A stretch of 64,000 nt of DNA from Pedobacter planticolens (GCF_014172375.1 NZ_WNXD01000002.1:1426001-1490000), one strand, 5' to 3'; positions 32,233 through 41,796 are shown, counted from the stretch's first letter. Notes: generated from the sequence alone by a model not told the origin. Program-made: numbers and translations.

Positions 32233-33701
32233 TGACTCTCCTAGACCGATTAAGTGATGCTGCCACTAATGCAGTTAATTTAGAAAAGTTCGCTTTAAAC
32301 AATAGCCAAGAAATACACGATTGGTTTAATCTTGAGCCGCATTCTTTCATTAGGGAGAATCAGGAAATCATTAGACAATTTGTTCTTGGGAAATGGCAGG
32401 TGATTCGGAAACTTGACCCAAACAAACGCTCAAACCTTTCTTTATTCGCGATATTGCTTGACGTATGTGAAAGAATAGGAGATTTGGGATGTTTCCTTCG
32501 GTTATACAGTTTGTTATCCCAAACCCCATTTGATTTAGGAAGTCGGCTTAAGGCATCGGCCTTGTTTATGGTTAATGTCTCAACTGCGGAAGATTATCTC
32601 GACCGAGTTCAACCTATATATGAGTTGTTGAAATTCGCATATGAAGAGGAAGAAGAAAGGCAAGACCGGGTGTTGGGAACATTTATTAATTATTTTGCCC
32701 AGGTCGTAATTAATTTTGGGCAATTTAATCCTGGGATTGCGAAGTCGATCATTGAAAAGATTAAAACAATTATCAAAGAGGATGAATTTTCTTTCTTAAA
32801 CCATCCATTAATTTTTAGTGTAATTGAGACAGATCTCACAGATTATGAGATAGCGTATAGCCACATAAATTTATTACTAGACACCTACCTTAATCGAGCG
32901 ATACATAGCCCACAAACAGAGTACGGACTGTTAAAAGAAGCTGATAGTGCATATAGTATAAGTTTAGCTGAAGTTAATAAAGAATTTGATGCGATACGAG
33001 CAATTTCTGTAGCAAAGCATTTGTCAAATCCCAATAAAGAGCAAGCATTTAGGAGCTTAATAAATGGCACCAAGATTATTGATGATGAATCGCTGTTGTA
33101 TGCATATATGCATGCGTTAGGCCCGATGCATTCTGCAAAACTAACGTCTGCATTCCCTTTTTTGGATTTCAGTACTTTTAAAGAATCTGTGGGAATTGTT
33201 GATTGGGGGTGTGGTCAGGGTACTGGTTCTATGGTGTTATTAGATCATATTTTATCAAAAGGAATCCCTTTGAATATCGAAAGCATTACGCTAGTTGAGC
33301 CCTCTACTCTTGCATTGAAAAGAGCAAGCCTACATGCTGATAAATATATTGATACGACACGTTTAGTAACTATAAACAAATTAATTAATGATATTGTTGT
33401 TGATGATTTCAATCCGAAGGAGGGAATATATATTCATTTATTTTCTAATATCCTTGATATTGAGCAAATTTCTCTTAAATTTTTAACTGATTTAATTAAG
33501 CAGGTGTTCAAAGGCGTCAACTATTTTATTTGCCTTGGACCTTATCAAAATGATATTAAAAGGGATAGGCTGGATGCATTTATGTTGGCGTTCGTTGATA
33601 ATCATTTGGAGCAATTAGCCATTGAGAACAATAGGGCATATGAATGGTTAGCTGAAAAAAAATGGACAAGAGTAATGCGTGTTTTTAAAGCTAAAATTTA
33701 A
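32232..33701 (+). CDS. Class I SAM-methyltransferase-like protein with helical N-terminal half
   Basis: 489 aa. The C-terminal part has a Rossmann methyltransferase motif I, VDWGCGQGTGSM (Asp at about 324), followed by ITLVEPSTLALKRA (motif II acid) and a motif-IV-like IYIHLFSNILDIEQ. The N-terminal 300 residues are helical, repeat-like (FLRLYSLLSQTPFDLGSRL) and not recognised. No NPPY/DPPY is seen, so it is not a standard adenine or N4-cytosine methylase; RNA, protein or small-molecule targets are possible. It overlaps the previous gene by one base. Confidence 0.7.
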   Translation: MTLLDRLSDAATNAVNLEKFALNNSQEIHDWFNLEPHSFIRENQEIIRQFVLGKWQVIRKLDPNKRSNLSLFAILLDVCERIGDLGCFLRLYSLLSQTPFDLGSRLKASALFMVNVSTAEDYLDRVQPIYELLKFAYEEEEERQDRVLGTFINYFAQVVINFGQFNPGIAKSIIEKIKTIIKEDEFSFLNHPLIFSVIETDLTDYEIAYSHINLLLDTYLNRAIHSPQTEYGLLKEADSAYSISLAEVNKEFDAIRAISVAKHLSNPNKEQAFRSLINGTKIIDDESLLYAYMHALGPMHSAKLTSAFPFLDFSTFKESVGIVDWGCGQGTGSMVLLDHILSKGIPLNIESITLVEPSTLALKRASLHADKYIDTTRLVTINKLINDIVVDDFNPKEGIYIHLFSNILDIEQISLKFLTDLIKQVFKGVNYFICLGPYQNDIKRDRLDAFMLAFVDNHLEQLAIENNRAYEWLAEKKWTRVMRVFKAKI

Positions 33702-33766
33702 TAAACTTGAAACTACTAAATAAATTACGTTCACAATAAATTACATTTAAGAATTATTCAATCATT

Positions 33767-36700
33767 ATGCCCTCAGTGCGAAGCATACATCAACAGTTAG
33801 GTTATGATATTTCAAATGGCCTGTTTAATAGTGATGACGTAATTTTACAAAACGAAGGAAAGTTAAGTAAACTATTTTCTAAAGATTTTCTGAAGCCTAA
33901 TTCGATTTTTTACATAGGTGACCGACCTTTTGTACTTTTCTATGAAAATCCAGATGACAAAAGCGAATTATTTAAAGCAATATGGAATATAAATGAAGTT
34001 CCTGTAATTATTATTTTTGAAAATAATACCACAACAATTTACAATGGTTTTGAATACCTTAAGGAAACCAAAAGCTTATCAGTATTAGGTGGAGAGAATG
34101 AATTAAGTGATTTTGAGTACTTTAAAATCGTTACAGGACAAACATGGGAAAAGTACGAATTGTCATTATCATATAAAAAGAGAGTTGATTTTAAGCTGTT
34201 AGAGAATATAAAAGTAGCCCGATCAATATTAATTAATAAATGTGGCCTTTCCAATTATTCTGCAAATGCTTTATTAGGAAAAACTATTTTTACGCGATAT
34301 TTAATTGACCGTCAGGTCCGTATTGGTTTTAACTCAGAGCCCAAAGTATGGACTACTGAAGATTACTGTAATGTCCTTAATGATTTTGACCACACTTTAA
34401 ATTTCTTCTCTCACTTAGAGCAAAAATTTAAGGGAAATCTATTTGAAATAGATGATCCAGCCCAGAATCTTAATCAAAATGCCCTAAATGTAGTTATTGA
34501 CTTACTTAATGGTGTTGAATTGATTAATTATCAAACGTCTATGTTTGATGTCTATGATTTTTCTATTATACCTGTAGAGTTTATAAGCAATGTCTACGAA
34601 ATGTTTATTGGCGAAAAAGAGCAAGCAATAAATGGGTCATATTACACACCACTATTTTTAGTAGATTATATTAATTCCCAAACTGTCAAGAAATTTTTTG
34701 AGTTGAGTCCTAAAAGCACAAGCTGCGCTGTACTTGACCCAGCCTGTGGTTCTGGAATCTTTCTTGTTGAAACTCTGCGTGTAATTATTGAAAAATATAA
34801 TCTGGATAATCCATCCCAATCAAGAGGATCAACTAAATATCGAAATGGTCTAGTCCAGCTGACGAAAACCAACATTTTTGGAATCGATAAGGATGAAAGC
34901 GCATTAAGTGTAGCAATATTTTCAATCTATTTGACTTTGTTAGACTATCAGAGTCCTCGGGATATTGAAAATTTTGAGTTTCCCGCTTTGTTAGGTTCAA
35001 ACTTCTTTGCGGGAGATTTCTTTATGGTTTCTAATAGTTTCAATGAAATATTAAGTAAAATTAAGTTTAATTTCATTATTGGAAACCCTCCATGGAAAAG
35101 AGGAGGTGGTAAAGGAAAAAATTTAGAACCATACGAGCTTTATATAAAAAATAGGAAGACGTTTGAAAGTAAAACTGAAACCATTGCGGCGATTAGTAAT
35201 AAGGAAATTGCGCAAGCATTTTTGTTAAGAGCGGGAGACTTTTGCAACAGTGAAACAATTGTTTCTTTCATTGTAACGAGCAAGACATTATATAATTTAA
35301 ATGCAAAGGACTTCAGAAAATATTTTTTTAAGAATTTCTTCATTGATAGAATTTTTGAGTTGTCACCTGTGAGACGAGAAGTATTTGATAAATCTAATGA
35401 TCCGGCAATTGCTCCAGCAGCAGTAATATTTTATAGATATGCGCATCTTAAATCGACAGATGAAAATTTAGTTGAGCATTTTTCAATAAAACCTAATCGT
35501 TTTTTTTCGCTTTTTAAGTTATTCCTCATACAAAGGAACGATGTCAAAAGTTTGAAACAGTCTTTACTTTTAGAGTATGATTGGATTCTGAAAGTTTTAC
35601 TTTACGGTAATTTTAATGACTTTTATTTTATAAAACGTTTGAAGGAATACTATACCACAATCTCAGAATATGCTTTATTAAAAGATTGTTTGATAGGGCA
35701 AGGTGTTATCCTAAATGGAAATCGCAAACTTCAGGACGCATCATATCTGATTGGAAAAAGATTTGTCAGAACTAAAGAGGACGTAGAAGCTTTTAATATA
35801 GATGTTGATGACAATAGACTTTGGACTGAGCCCCTTGCATTGTATCCTAGAGATCGAAAACTTTTTAATCCTCCTCAACTTCTAATTACTGCTGGAATTA
35901 GTACAATGTTCAGAGGTGTTTCTGCGATAAATTATGAAAAGGAAATTGTTTTTAAAAGTTCATTAACGGCTATTCAATCAAGTGATATAAATTTTTTAGA
36001 AACTGCATGTGGATTTTTAAATTCCTCGCTATTTTCATATTATGCTCTTATAACAACCTCTAGCGCTGGCGTGGAAAGAGAAGAAACGCACGATAAAGAG
36101 AAATTAGGTTTTCCATTCAAAACAGATATTGCAGTGGCTTCCATTGTCAAGGAAATACATCAAATTAAAACAAATCTAAGAGAGGTCAGTAAAAAGATCA
36201 TGTCAAATGAAAAGGATGACATCCAAATCCAATTAAGAAACAAAATTAGTGAACTTGATGTAGAAGTATTAAACTGTTTTGGTTTGGACGAAACTGAAGA
36301 ATCACTTGTTGACTATGCTATCCAATTCTCAATTCCATCATTAGTTAAATCAAATTCGTCAAAGCTATTAAATGGAGATTTAAAATTTAATGATCCATAT
36401 TTAGGTCAATACATTAAGGCATTTACAGATAAGTTCGTTGAATCTTTCCTTTCCGTTGGAAAAAATTTCATGGTTGAGGTATGGTATTCAAAACATTTAA
36501 TTGGGATCTTTTTCAAAATCCAAGAAGGAAAAAAGCTAAATGAAACTAAATGGGTTAATAAATATGACAGTGATATAATAAAATCACTTATAGGATTGGG
36601 GCATGAGAAGATTACTGATCTAATTTTTATGCAAAAGGATGTAAGAGGATTTGAAGAGGATAGTTTTTATATATTCAAGCCAAATGAAAAGAAAGTATGG

Positions 36701-36775
36701 CACAAAGCCATGGCATATCTAGATTTAAATGATTTTCTGGATGCTATTCTTAAAGCTGGGGGTCAAGAAGAATGA
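33767..36775 (+). CDS. N6-adenine DNA methylase (type IIG / Eco57I-like)
   Basis: 1002 aa. SAM motif I is LDPACGSGIFLVETL (about 323-337), then FGIDKDESALSVA, and the catalytic motif IV is NPPW (440-443). The N-terminal 290 residues hold an alpha/beta region like the R or linker part of type IIG enzymes, but no clear PD-(D/E)XK motif. The C-terminal 400 residues would be the target-recognition part. The 4-bp ATGA overlap with the next gene, a nuclease, suggests that cleavage is supplied in trans. It probably methylates host DNA for self-marking. Confidence 0.85.
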   Translation: MPSVRSIHQQLGYDISNGLFNSDDVILQNEGKLSKLFSKDFLKPNSIFYIGDRPFVLFYENPDDKSELFKAIWNINEVPVIIIFENNTTTIYNGFEYLKETKSLSVLGGENELSDFEYFKIVTGQTWEKYELSLSYKKRVDFKLLENIKVARSILINKCGLSNYSANALLGKTIFTRYLIDRQVRIGFNSEPKVWTTEDYCNVLNDFDHTLNFFSHLEQKFKGNLFEIDDPAQNLNQNALNVVIDLLNGVELINYQTSMFDVYDFSIIPVEFISNVYEMFIGEKEQAINGSYYTPLFLVDYINSQTVKKFFELSPKSTSCAVLDPACGSGIFLVETLRVIIEKYNLDNPSQSRGSTKYRNGLVQLTKTNIFGIDKDESALSVAIFSIYLTLLDYQSPRDIENFEFPALLGSNFFAGDFFMVSNSFNEILSKIKFNFIIGNPPWKRGGGKGKNLEPYELYIKNRKTFESKTETIAAISNKEIAQAFLLRAGDFCNSETIVSFIVTSKTLYNLNAKDFRKYFFKNFFIDRIFELSPVRREVFDKSNDPAIAPAAVIFYRYAHLKSTDENLVEHFSIKPNRFFSLFKLFLIQRNDVKSLKQSLLLEYDWILKVLLYGNFNDFYFIKRLKEYYTTISEYALLKDCLIGQGVILNGNRKLQDASYLIGKRFVRTKEDVEAFNIDVDDNRLWTEPLALYPRDRKLFNPPQLLITAGISTMFRGVSAINYEKEIVFKSSLTAIQSSDINFLETACGFLNSSLFSYYALITTSSAGVEREETHDKEKLGFPFKTDIAVASIVKEIHQIKTNLREVSKKIMSNEKDDIQIQLRNKISELDVEVLNCFGLDETEESLVDYAIQFSIPSLVKSNSSKLLNGDLKFNDPYLGQYIKAFTDKFVESFLSVGKNFMVEVWYSKHLIGIFFKIQEGKKLNETKWVNKYDSDIIKSLIGLGHEKITDLIFMQKDVRGFEEDSFYIFKPNEKKVWHKAMAYLDLNDFLDAILKAGGQEE

Positions 36776-37452
36776 AGAATTTCTTTGGACGATTTGATGC
36801 TAGTGTGTTTAAACAAAATGCAAAATTATATTATGAAGGGGAACTAGTAAGTATCTTAAATAAGATATCACAGTGTCACTCTATTTCTTTGTCTTTCAAT
36901 GATCTATATCGTAATAATGAAGATTCAATTAGAGATCAATTACATTGCAATTACTTAAATAATACTGAAATCAAAAAAAAAATAGGCTTAAGATATCATT
37001 TCGAATGTGAACCAAAAGAGTTTGGTGTCGGTGAGGGTTATTTAGATATTAAAGTTTTTAATGCAAACATCTTTAAAAATCCAAGTGAATACTTTATAAT
37101 AGAATGCAAAAGATTGAATAGTTTAAATTTAAAAGGACGAACGGGTCTTAATGCGGAATATATTGAGCATGGCATAATGCGGTTTGTTAAGGAAAAATAT
37201 TCCTGTTATCACCGTATTAATGCAATGATCGGTTTCATCGTTAGTAAGCTGGACTTGGATGAGAATATTAATAACATTAACCATCTATTAATAAACGAGT
37301 TTCCTGATTCGAATACAACAGACGTTATCAAGCCATATTCAAATCAATCTTCCCAACCATTTATTTCGAAACATTATGATGTAAGTAAACGACCATTTAG
37401 ACTATACCATCTAATGTTGGATTATTCCTCTAACCTATTGTCTGCTAATTAG
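36772..37452 (+). CDS. PD-(D/E)XK-type nuclease, small
   Basis: 226 aa. The order GYLDIKVF (Asp92) and FIIECKRLN (Glu111-x-Lys113) is a PD-(D/E)XK active site, as in type II restriction subunits. The rest is helical with no other domain seen. The start overlaps the methylase stop (ATGA), so expression is coupled. It is the last gene of the AlkB operon. It is the likely effector nuclease of the system; the methylase would protect host DNA. Confidence 0.75.
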   Translation: MKNFFGRFDASVFKQNAKLYYEGELVSILNKISQCHSISLSFNDLYRNNEDSIRDQLHCNYLNNTEIKKKIGLRYHFECEPKEFGVGEGYLDIKVFNANIFKNPSEYFIIECKRLNSLNLKGRTGLNAEYIEHGIMRFVKEKYSCYHRINAMIGFIVSKLDLDENINNINHLLINEFPDSNTTDVIKPYSNQSSQPFISKHYDVSKRPFRLYHLMLDYSSNLLSAN

Positions 37453-37648
37453 ATCTGCTTACATGAAAAAATGATGTAAACTATTTAAAATTTGGTTGAT
37501 TATATTAAACCTGCATCAATAAGCAATTGACACAGAAATAATCTTACAAAGCATAATGAGTTATTCATTGAGTCTTATATATTGAATTTGTGAACATTGA
37601 AAATATACTTATTTGTGATAGGCTTCTATTCCCTGCGGAATCAATTAA

Positions 37649-37990
37649 TTACTTTTTCGAATGAATGGCTAAGAATTTGTTTTCTACTCCATTCACAATA
37701 TTTCCATTTGTTTCCTGTACGCCAGACTTAACCCACTTTAATAACTCGGACTTTGAAAAATAGAGCCTTTTCCCTTTTTTGCAAAATGGGATCTCCTTTA
37801 GGCTTACCTTGCTATATAATGTTGGTACAGCTAAGGTTACAAGCTCGGAAGCTTGCTGAATGGTCAACAAATCTTGCTCAGGAAGATTATAGCCAAATTT
37901 CAGATCCGTTAACATTTTCTCGATGGATAATAGCTTGTCATAAAGTGTAACTATAGCCTCGGGCAATTGATCAAATGTTGGTTTTTCCAT
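37649..37990 (-). CDS. Excisionase-like HTH_17 DNA-binding protein
   Basis: 113 aa. LLTIQQASELVTLAVPTLYSKV, then IPFCKKGKRLYFSKSELLKWV, is the MerR-like winged-helix signature of excisionase/HTH_17 proteins, with a charged tail. It lies 69 bp upstream of the integrase on the same strand, so it is probably the recombination directionality factor or integrase regulator of island 1. The gap 37453-37648 contains nothing I can name. Confidence 0.8.
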   Translation of the reverse strand: MEKPTFDQLPEAIVTLYDKLLSIEKMLTDLKFGYNLPEQDLLTIQQASELVTLAVPTLYSKVSLKEIPFCKKGKRLYFSKSELLKWVKSGVQETNGNIVNGVENKFLAIHSKK

Positions 37991-38058
37991 ATCATCTTGT
38001 ATGGATCAAAGATTGCACTTGAAAACCTAACGATGGCTTTATAAACCTGGTTATAACC

Positions 38059-39294
38059 CTAAGTAATAAAATCCAATAACTTTTCCGCCACCTCATGTTT
38101 TACCTTTTTCTCAAAACCTGCCCAATATTTCTGGGTCGTTAACAAGGTGGTATGGCCAAGTGCCTCCTGCGCAAATTCCAGCCCAGCTTCACGGGCAGCC
38201 ATTGTTGTAAAGGAATGTCTTGCGTACATCGTTCCAATATTGAAGTTGATACCTACCATCTTTGTAAGTCTTCTCATGTGCTGGTTGACGAACCTGATGA
38301 AGTTCTGGTTGGTGCGGTGCTTTTCCTTTGCGTCCATCCCATGCTCAAAGATCGGAAATATGTAATCCCTATCGTCACCGTTTTTTCTGCCGTATTTTGC
38401 GATGAACCTTGCGACCGATGGAGTGATTGGTACGACGATTGGCGCAGGATCTTGGCCCGTGGTGTGGAGTGTCTTCTGGCGCAGGAAAGTAAAGTAGTCA
38501 TCGGACAGGTTTTTGAACCTGAGTTCTGCGATGTCCCTAAAGTTCATTCCGTTGCACTGGTAGCTGAAGAACCAATAGTCCCTTGCCTTGATGATAAATT
38601 CATCATCGGTCTGATAAGTGTACAGGGTTTTGAGCACATCCTTTTCTATTGTCTTCTTGATGTTCCTTCCGTTTGGGATCCTGTATTTCTTGAACGGATA
38701 GAGTTCTGGCGGGATATCCCCATTGGCAATGGCAGAGTTGAACAGTTTTCTCAAGGGCCTGAGGTATATTCCAACGGTGCTTCTGCTTTTTTCCTTCCCC
38801 GTCATCCAGCGTTCGTATCTGTGCAGGAAATCCAGGTTGATCGTGTCGAACGAAATCCGTTCTACGACGTGGGTCCTGTCGATATTAGCAAACTGTAGGA
38901 TAGAGTTCATGCTGCACCTATAGTTGGAAGCGGTGCCGATCCTTTCCTGCCCTTCCAGTTCTGAGATATACTCACAGTAATGGGCGATGACGTTGTTGAT
39001 GCTCCCCCTGTCACGGAAAAGTGCACGCTCGAATTTTTCAAATGAAAAGAAGCGCAGGTCATCGGCCGCCTCGATCGCTTTTGATTCAATTGCCTTTAAC
39101 ATGGTCTGTATCTTCTTGAACCTACCGCGTGGTGCCTGTTCGACGTATCCGTGTTCAAACTCTTCCTTTGTAGCCGAAATTCCGGTTTCGTACATCTTGG
39201 TCCTTCCGTAATAGACACGAAGCTTTACTGGATACCTATTATTGTCTAATATCCTTCTGGTATCGTGGTAGAGTGAAACTAAAGCCTTTTTCAT
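38059..39294 (-). CDS. Tyrosine recombinase/integrase of island 1
   Basis: 411 aa of the Bacteroidetes phage-integrase type: N-terminal arm-binding domain (LVSLYHDTRRILDNNRYP), SAM-like core-binding domain (about 100-200), and catalytic domain with CNGMNFRDIAELR, GTMYARHSFTT, ALGHTT and the Tyr nucleophile in TQKYWAGF. The first His of the HxxR motif is replaced, as seen in many Bacteroidetes integrases. The attachment site lies 160 bp upstream of its start. Its paralogue at 47384-48616 is clearly related along its whole length and serves island 2. Confidence 0.93.
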   Translation of the reverse strand: MKKALVSLYHDTRRILDNNRYPVKLRVYYGRTKMYETGISATKEEFEHGYVEQAPRGRFKKIQTMLKAIESKAIEAADDLRFFSFEKFERALFRDRGSINNVIAHYCEYISELEGQERIGTASNYRCSMNSILQFANIDRTHVVERISFDTINLDFLHRYERWMTGKEKSRSTVGIYLRPLRKLFNSAIANGDIPPELYPFKKYRIPNGRNIKKTIEKDVLKTLYTYQTDDEFIIKARDYWFFSYQCNGMNFRDIAELRFKNLSDDYFTFLRQKTLHTTGQDPAPIVVPITPSVARFIAKYGRKNGDDRDYIFPIFEHGMDAKEKHRTNQNFIRFVNQHMRRLTKMVGINFNIGTMYARHSFTTMAAREAGLEFAQEALGHTTLLTTQKYWAGFEKKVKHEVAEKLLDFIT

Positions 39295-39317
39295 ATCGTG
39301 ATTGTTTTTGTATTTTC

Positions 39318-39336
39318 ATTTGCACAAAATTTGCAC
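39318..39336. promoter_or_regulatory. Shared integrase promoter/operator element, copy 1
   Basis: ATTTGCACAAAATTTGCAC, a direct repeat of ATTTGCAC, 24 bp upstream of the island-1 integrase start. The identical 19-mer occurs at 48644-48662 before the second integrase, although the flanks differ. It is a candidate regulator or promoter site. Confidence 0.6.
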
Positions 39337-39390
39337 AAAGTCTCCATAATTAACCCAAAAATGGTATAGACAAAGATAAAAAATAAAAAC

Positions 39391-39423
39391 GTAAATACCT
39401 GATAAACAGAATACTTATAGATA
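39391..39423. repeat. 33-bp conserved att-flanking block, copy 1
   Basis: Starts GTAAATACCTGATAAACAG; the whole 33 bp is identical to 48719-48751. It lies 31 bp before the attachment core and is a candidate integrase arm or core binding site. Confidence 0.65.
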
Positions 39424-39453
39424 TTTATAAACAACACAAAACAGGATTTTGCC

Positions 39454-39496
39454 CTGTTAATCAGAGGGTCGCTGGTTCGAGCCCAGCAGAGGGAGC
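39454..39496 (+). repeat. Attachment site 1: 3' part of tRNA-Asn (GTT)
   Basis: 43 bp from the anticodon loop (CTGTTAATC) through the T-arm (GGTTCGAGCCC) to the acceptor end GGGAGC. It is the 3' half of a tRNA-Asn; no 5' half precedes it, so it is not a functional tRNA. It is identical to 48783-48825. It is followed by a tRNA-type terminator (AAAAGCCTTACA ... TGTAGGGCTTTTT, about 39502-39530). It marks the right end of island 1. Confidence 0.88.
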
Positions 39497-39684
39497 CATT
39501 TAAAAGCCTTACAGCAATGTAGGGCTTTTTCATTTCTATAGTTTCTTTGTTTTATTAGTAAATTCTTAGTTCGTTTTTTTGCAAAAGCGTCGGTGATACA
39601 CCAGTTTTGGGAGTGTTGAGTAGGTAAGTAGATGAACTTTAATTAACGAAAATTAATGCATTGAATGTTGAAAGATATTTTAAC

Positions 39685-39933
39685 TTAGGTTTTTTTTCGT
39701 TTTCTAGGTATACCCATTATGATTTCTGCTAGGAATTTATTTCTCAAATTGTTATCCCTTTCTAATTCGTCTTTTGGAAAATGAGGTTTGTGAATTTCGG
39801 TTATCAGTCTGGAAATTTCTTTGAAGTGGACAAGCTCTCTGCTGACTGCATTTATCTTTTCAATCATCTCCACATTTGTTTTGAGTAATTGCTGTAAAAT
39901 TTGGTTATCTGGGAGATTTCCTGTTTCTTTCAT
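39685..39933 (-). CDS. Small hypothetical helical protein
   Basis: 82 aa, mainly one long helix with coiled-coil character (QLLKTNVEMIEKINAVSREL) and a basic RKRKKT tail. No family recognised. It is the first gene inside island 2 next to the attachment site. It could be a small regulator or an antitoxin-like protein; no partner is seen. Confidence 0.5.
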   Translation of the reverse strand: MKETGNLPDNQILQQLLKTNVEMIEKINAVSRELVHFKEISRLITEIHKPHFPKDELERDNNLRNKFLAEIIMGIPRKRKKT

Positions 39934-40086
39934 TTTTGTTGCAAATTATTCCATTAATATTTATGAAAAACAGATTGGAGAAAAATTTATTTCTTTTCTC
40001 TATTTGTTTATATTATAGCTGAATGATTATTGAATTTTTTGTAAGTAAATAAGAGGCATTTCGACCAATGGTTAAAACTCTAGGAA

Positions 40087-40839
40087 ATGAGAAATATAAA
40101 AATCGCCGTTCTACTATCTTTGGTATTTGTTACAGTTTTTGCATTAGGTACAACAAGCCATAAAGCCGGAAAAAGCGCAGTGCCATTTAAAGTCATTGAG
40201 CTTTTTACTTCAGAAGGATGTTCAAGTTGCCCAGCTGCAGATGAGGTTGTGAAAAAAATAAGCCAAGAATTTCAGGGAAAGGATGTCTTTATCCTCGCTT
40301 ACCATGTAGACTATTGGGATAAATTGGGCTGGAAAGATCCTTTCAGCAGCTCAGCCTACTCTGCTATACAATATAGATACGGTGAGCAGTTTAATCTTTC
40401 ATCAATTTATACGCCACAACTCGTTATAAATGGAAGTGTGCAGTTTGTTGGTTCAGATGAGCGCAGATTGAGAAACGAATTGGGTAAACAAATTTCAACA
40501 GCTAAGTTGCCAAACCTTACTATAGATGAGGTTATCCTAGATAAAAAAATAGCTAAAGTTGTTTTCTCAGTTACAAATGCGAACCAAAATGATGAAATCA
40601 GAATTTCGCTTATTCAAAAATCAGCAACATCTATTGTAATCAAAGGTGAAAATAAGGGAAGAATATTATCGCACGTTCAGGTAGTACGTGACCAGCAATC
40701 AACAACTGTTGGTAATTTGGTGAAAAGCGTTTCGTTGGTTCTTCCAAAGGAATTTGACCCAAATAAATTTGAACTGATCGGTTTTATCCAAGAGCAAGGC
40801 ACAGGAAAAATCATTGGCGCAACCAGAAAAAATTTCTGA
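40087..40839 (+). CDS. DUF1223 thioredoxin-fold exported protein
   Basis: 250 aa with an N-terminal signal/anchor helix, then VIELFTSEGCSSCPAADEVV, the DUF1223 signature with a CxxC redox pair, and VDYWDKLGWKDPFSSSAYSAIQ. DUF1223 proteins are secreted thioredoxin-like proteins without a settled role. It stands 100 bp before the sigma-factor gene, same strand, as the first gene of the island-2 envelope cluster. Confidence 0.85.
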   Translation: MRNIKIAVLLSLVFVTVFALGTTSHKAGKSAVPFKVIELFTSEGCSSCPAADEVVKKISQEFQGKDVFILAYHVDYWDKLGWKDPFSSSAYSAIQYRYGEQFNLSSIYTPQLVINGSVQFVGSDERRLRNELGKQISTAKLPNLTIDEVILDKKIAKVVFSVTNANQNDEIRISLIQKSATSIVIKGENKGRILSHVQVVRDQQSTTVGNLVKSVSLVLPKEFDPNKFELIGFIQEQGTGKIIGATRKNF

Positions 40840-40942
40840 TGATAACTATTCTTTAAAGATAACTTCAAAAAATATACGATTTTGCTGTAAGGTTTGCTAA
40901 AATCTTCCGACTAAGTGCAGATAATATCTTATATTGAATAAC

Positions 40943-41509
40943 ATGAGCACTGAAACCCAGCTACTGGCACCGAACCTCTGGGTGAAAAATTATTCTGATT
41001 ACCTATATGGTTACGCACTATCGAGAATTAATGACCATCAGCAAGCAATGGATCTTGTGCAGGATACCTTTTTGGCAGCGCTGCAAAAAGTAGATGGATT
41101 TGAAGGTAAGAGCACCGAAAAAACGTGGCTTACTGCAATTCTAAAATACAAGATCATTGATGTTTACAGGAAAAAATCATCTGGTCTAAAGAGGATTGAA
41201 GAAAATAGTGAAATGGAACAGCATGATTTCTTCGACAGCAATGATGGGCACTGGAATAATGCTCATCGTCCTGCTGATTTCGTTAACACTAAAGATCCAC
41301 TAGCTGAAAAGGAATTTGAGAAAATTATGGATCATTGTCTTAAAAAACTGCCCACACTATGGTTTGCTGTATTCACCCTAAAACATGTAGAGGAAGAACT
41401 AACCGAAAAGATCTGTAGTGGATTGGGCATTACCTCGGCAAACTTTTGGGTGGTGATGCATCGTGCAAAACTAAATTTGAGAAGTTGTTTACAAAAAAAC
41501 TGGTTGTAA
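40943..41509 (+). CDS. ECF-type RNA polymerase sigma factor
   Basis: 188 aa. Region 2 is seen as YGYALSRINDHQQAMDLVQDTFLAAL and KTWLTAILKYKIIDVYRK (shown in parts), and region 4 as LPTLWFAVFTLKHVEEE, then a helix-turn-helix with LGITSANFWVVMHRAKLNL. It probably directs transcription of the cluster, with the next gene as a zinc-finger anti-sigma-like partner. The ATG at 40943 is preferred over a TTG at 40934. Confidence 0.9.
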   Translation: MSTETQLLAPNLWVKNYSDYLYGYALSRINDHQQAMDLVQDTFLAALQKVDGFEGKSTEKTWLTAILKYKIIDVYRKKSSGLKRIEENSEMEQHDFFDSNDGHWNNAHRPADFVNTKDPLAEKEFEKIMDHCLKKLPTLWFAVFTLKHVEEELTEKICSGLGITSANFWVVMHRAKLNLRSCLQKNWL

Positions 41510-41520
41510 TAATTATAGAG

Positions 41521-41796
41521 ATGAATAAACTGAAAGCGATAGCCTACAACTGCAAACAAGCCACATTCTTGATCGAGAAGAAACAGCTGATGCCCCTTTC
41601 TTTTAAAGAGAAAATGGAACTGAAAATCCATCTTACAGGGTGCGCAGTATGCAAACTTTATGAGCAACAAAGTATTTTTATCACAAAGTTGACAAGACAT
41701 ATTTTTAACAGCAATGAAAATACAGCTTACAAACTATCTGATGATTTTAAGCAGCAACTGCAAGAAACCATAGAAAAAGAGCTTGATAAAAAATAA
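41521..41796 (+). CDS. Zinc-finger anti-sigma-like protein
   Basis: 91 aa with the HxxxCxxC zinc-binding motif (HLTGCAVC) that characterises anti-sigma zinc fingers, but no membrane helix. It follows the sigma factor by 11 bp. Without a membrane part it may be a soluble anti-sigma or a redox/metal sensor. The GTG start at 41446 would overlap the sigma gene and is less likely than ATG 41521. Confidence 0.75.
   Translation: MNKLKAIAYNCKQATFLIEKKQLMPLSFKEKMELKIHLTGCAVCKLYEQQSIFITKLTRHIFNSNENTAYKLSDDFKQQLQETIEKELDKK

Noticed and set aside
38152..38898. Plus-strand ORFs opposite the two integrases (also 47600-48226)
   Set aside because: Both are antisense shadows of the catalytic domains; the similarity between them just reflects integrase paralogy.
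39454..39496. An intact tRNA-Asn gene
   Set aside because: Only the anticodon loop to acceptor part is present; no D-arm or 5' acceptor strand precedes it. The same holds for 48783-48825.
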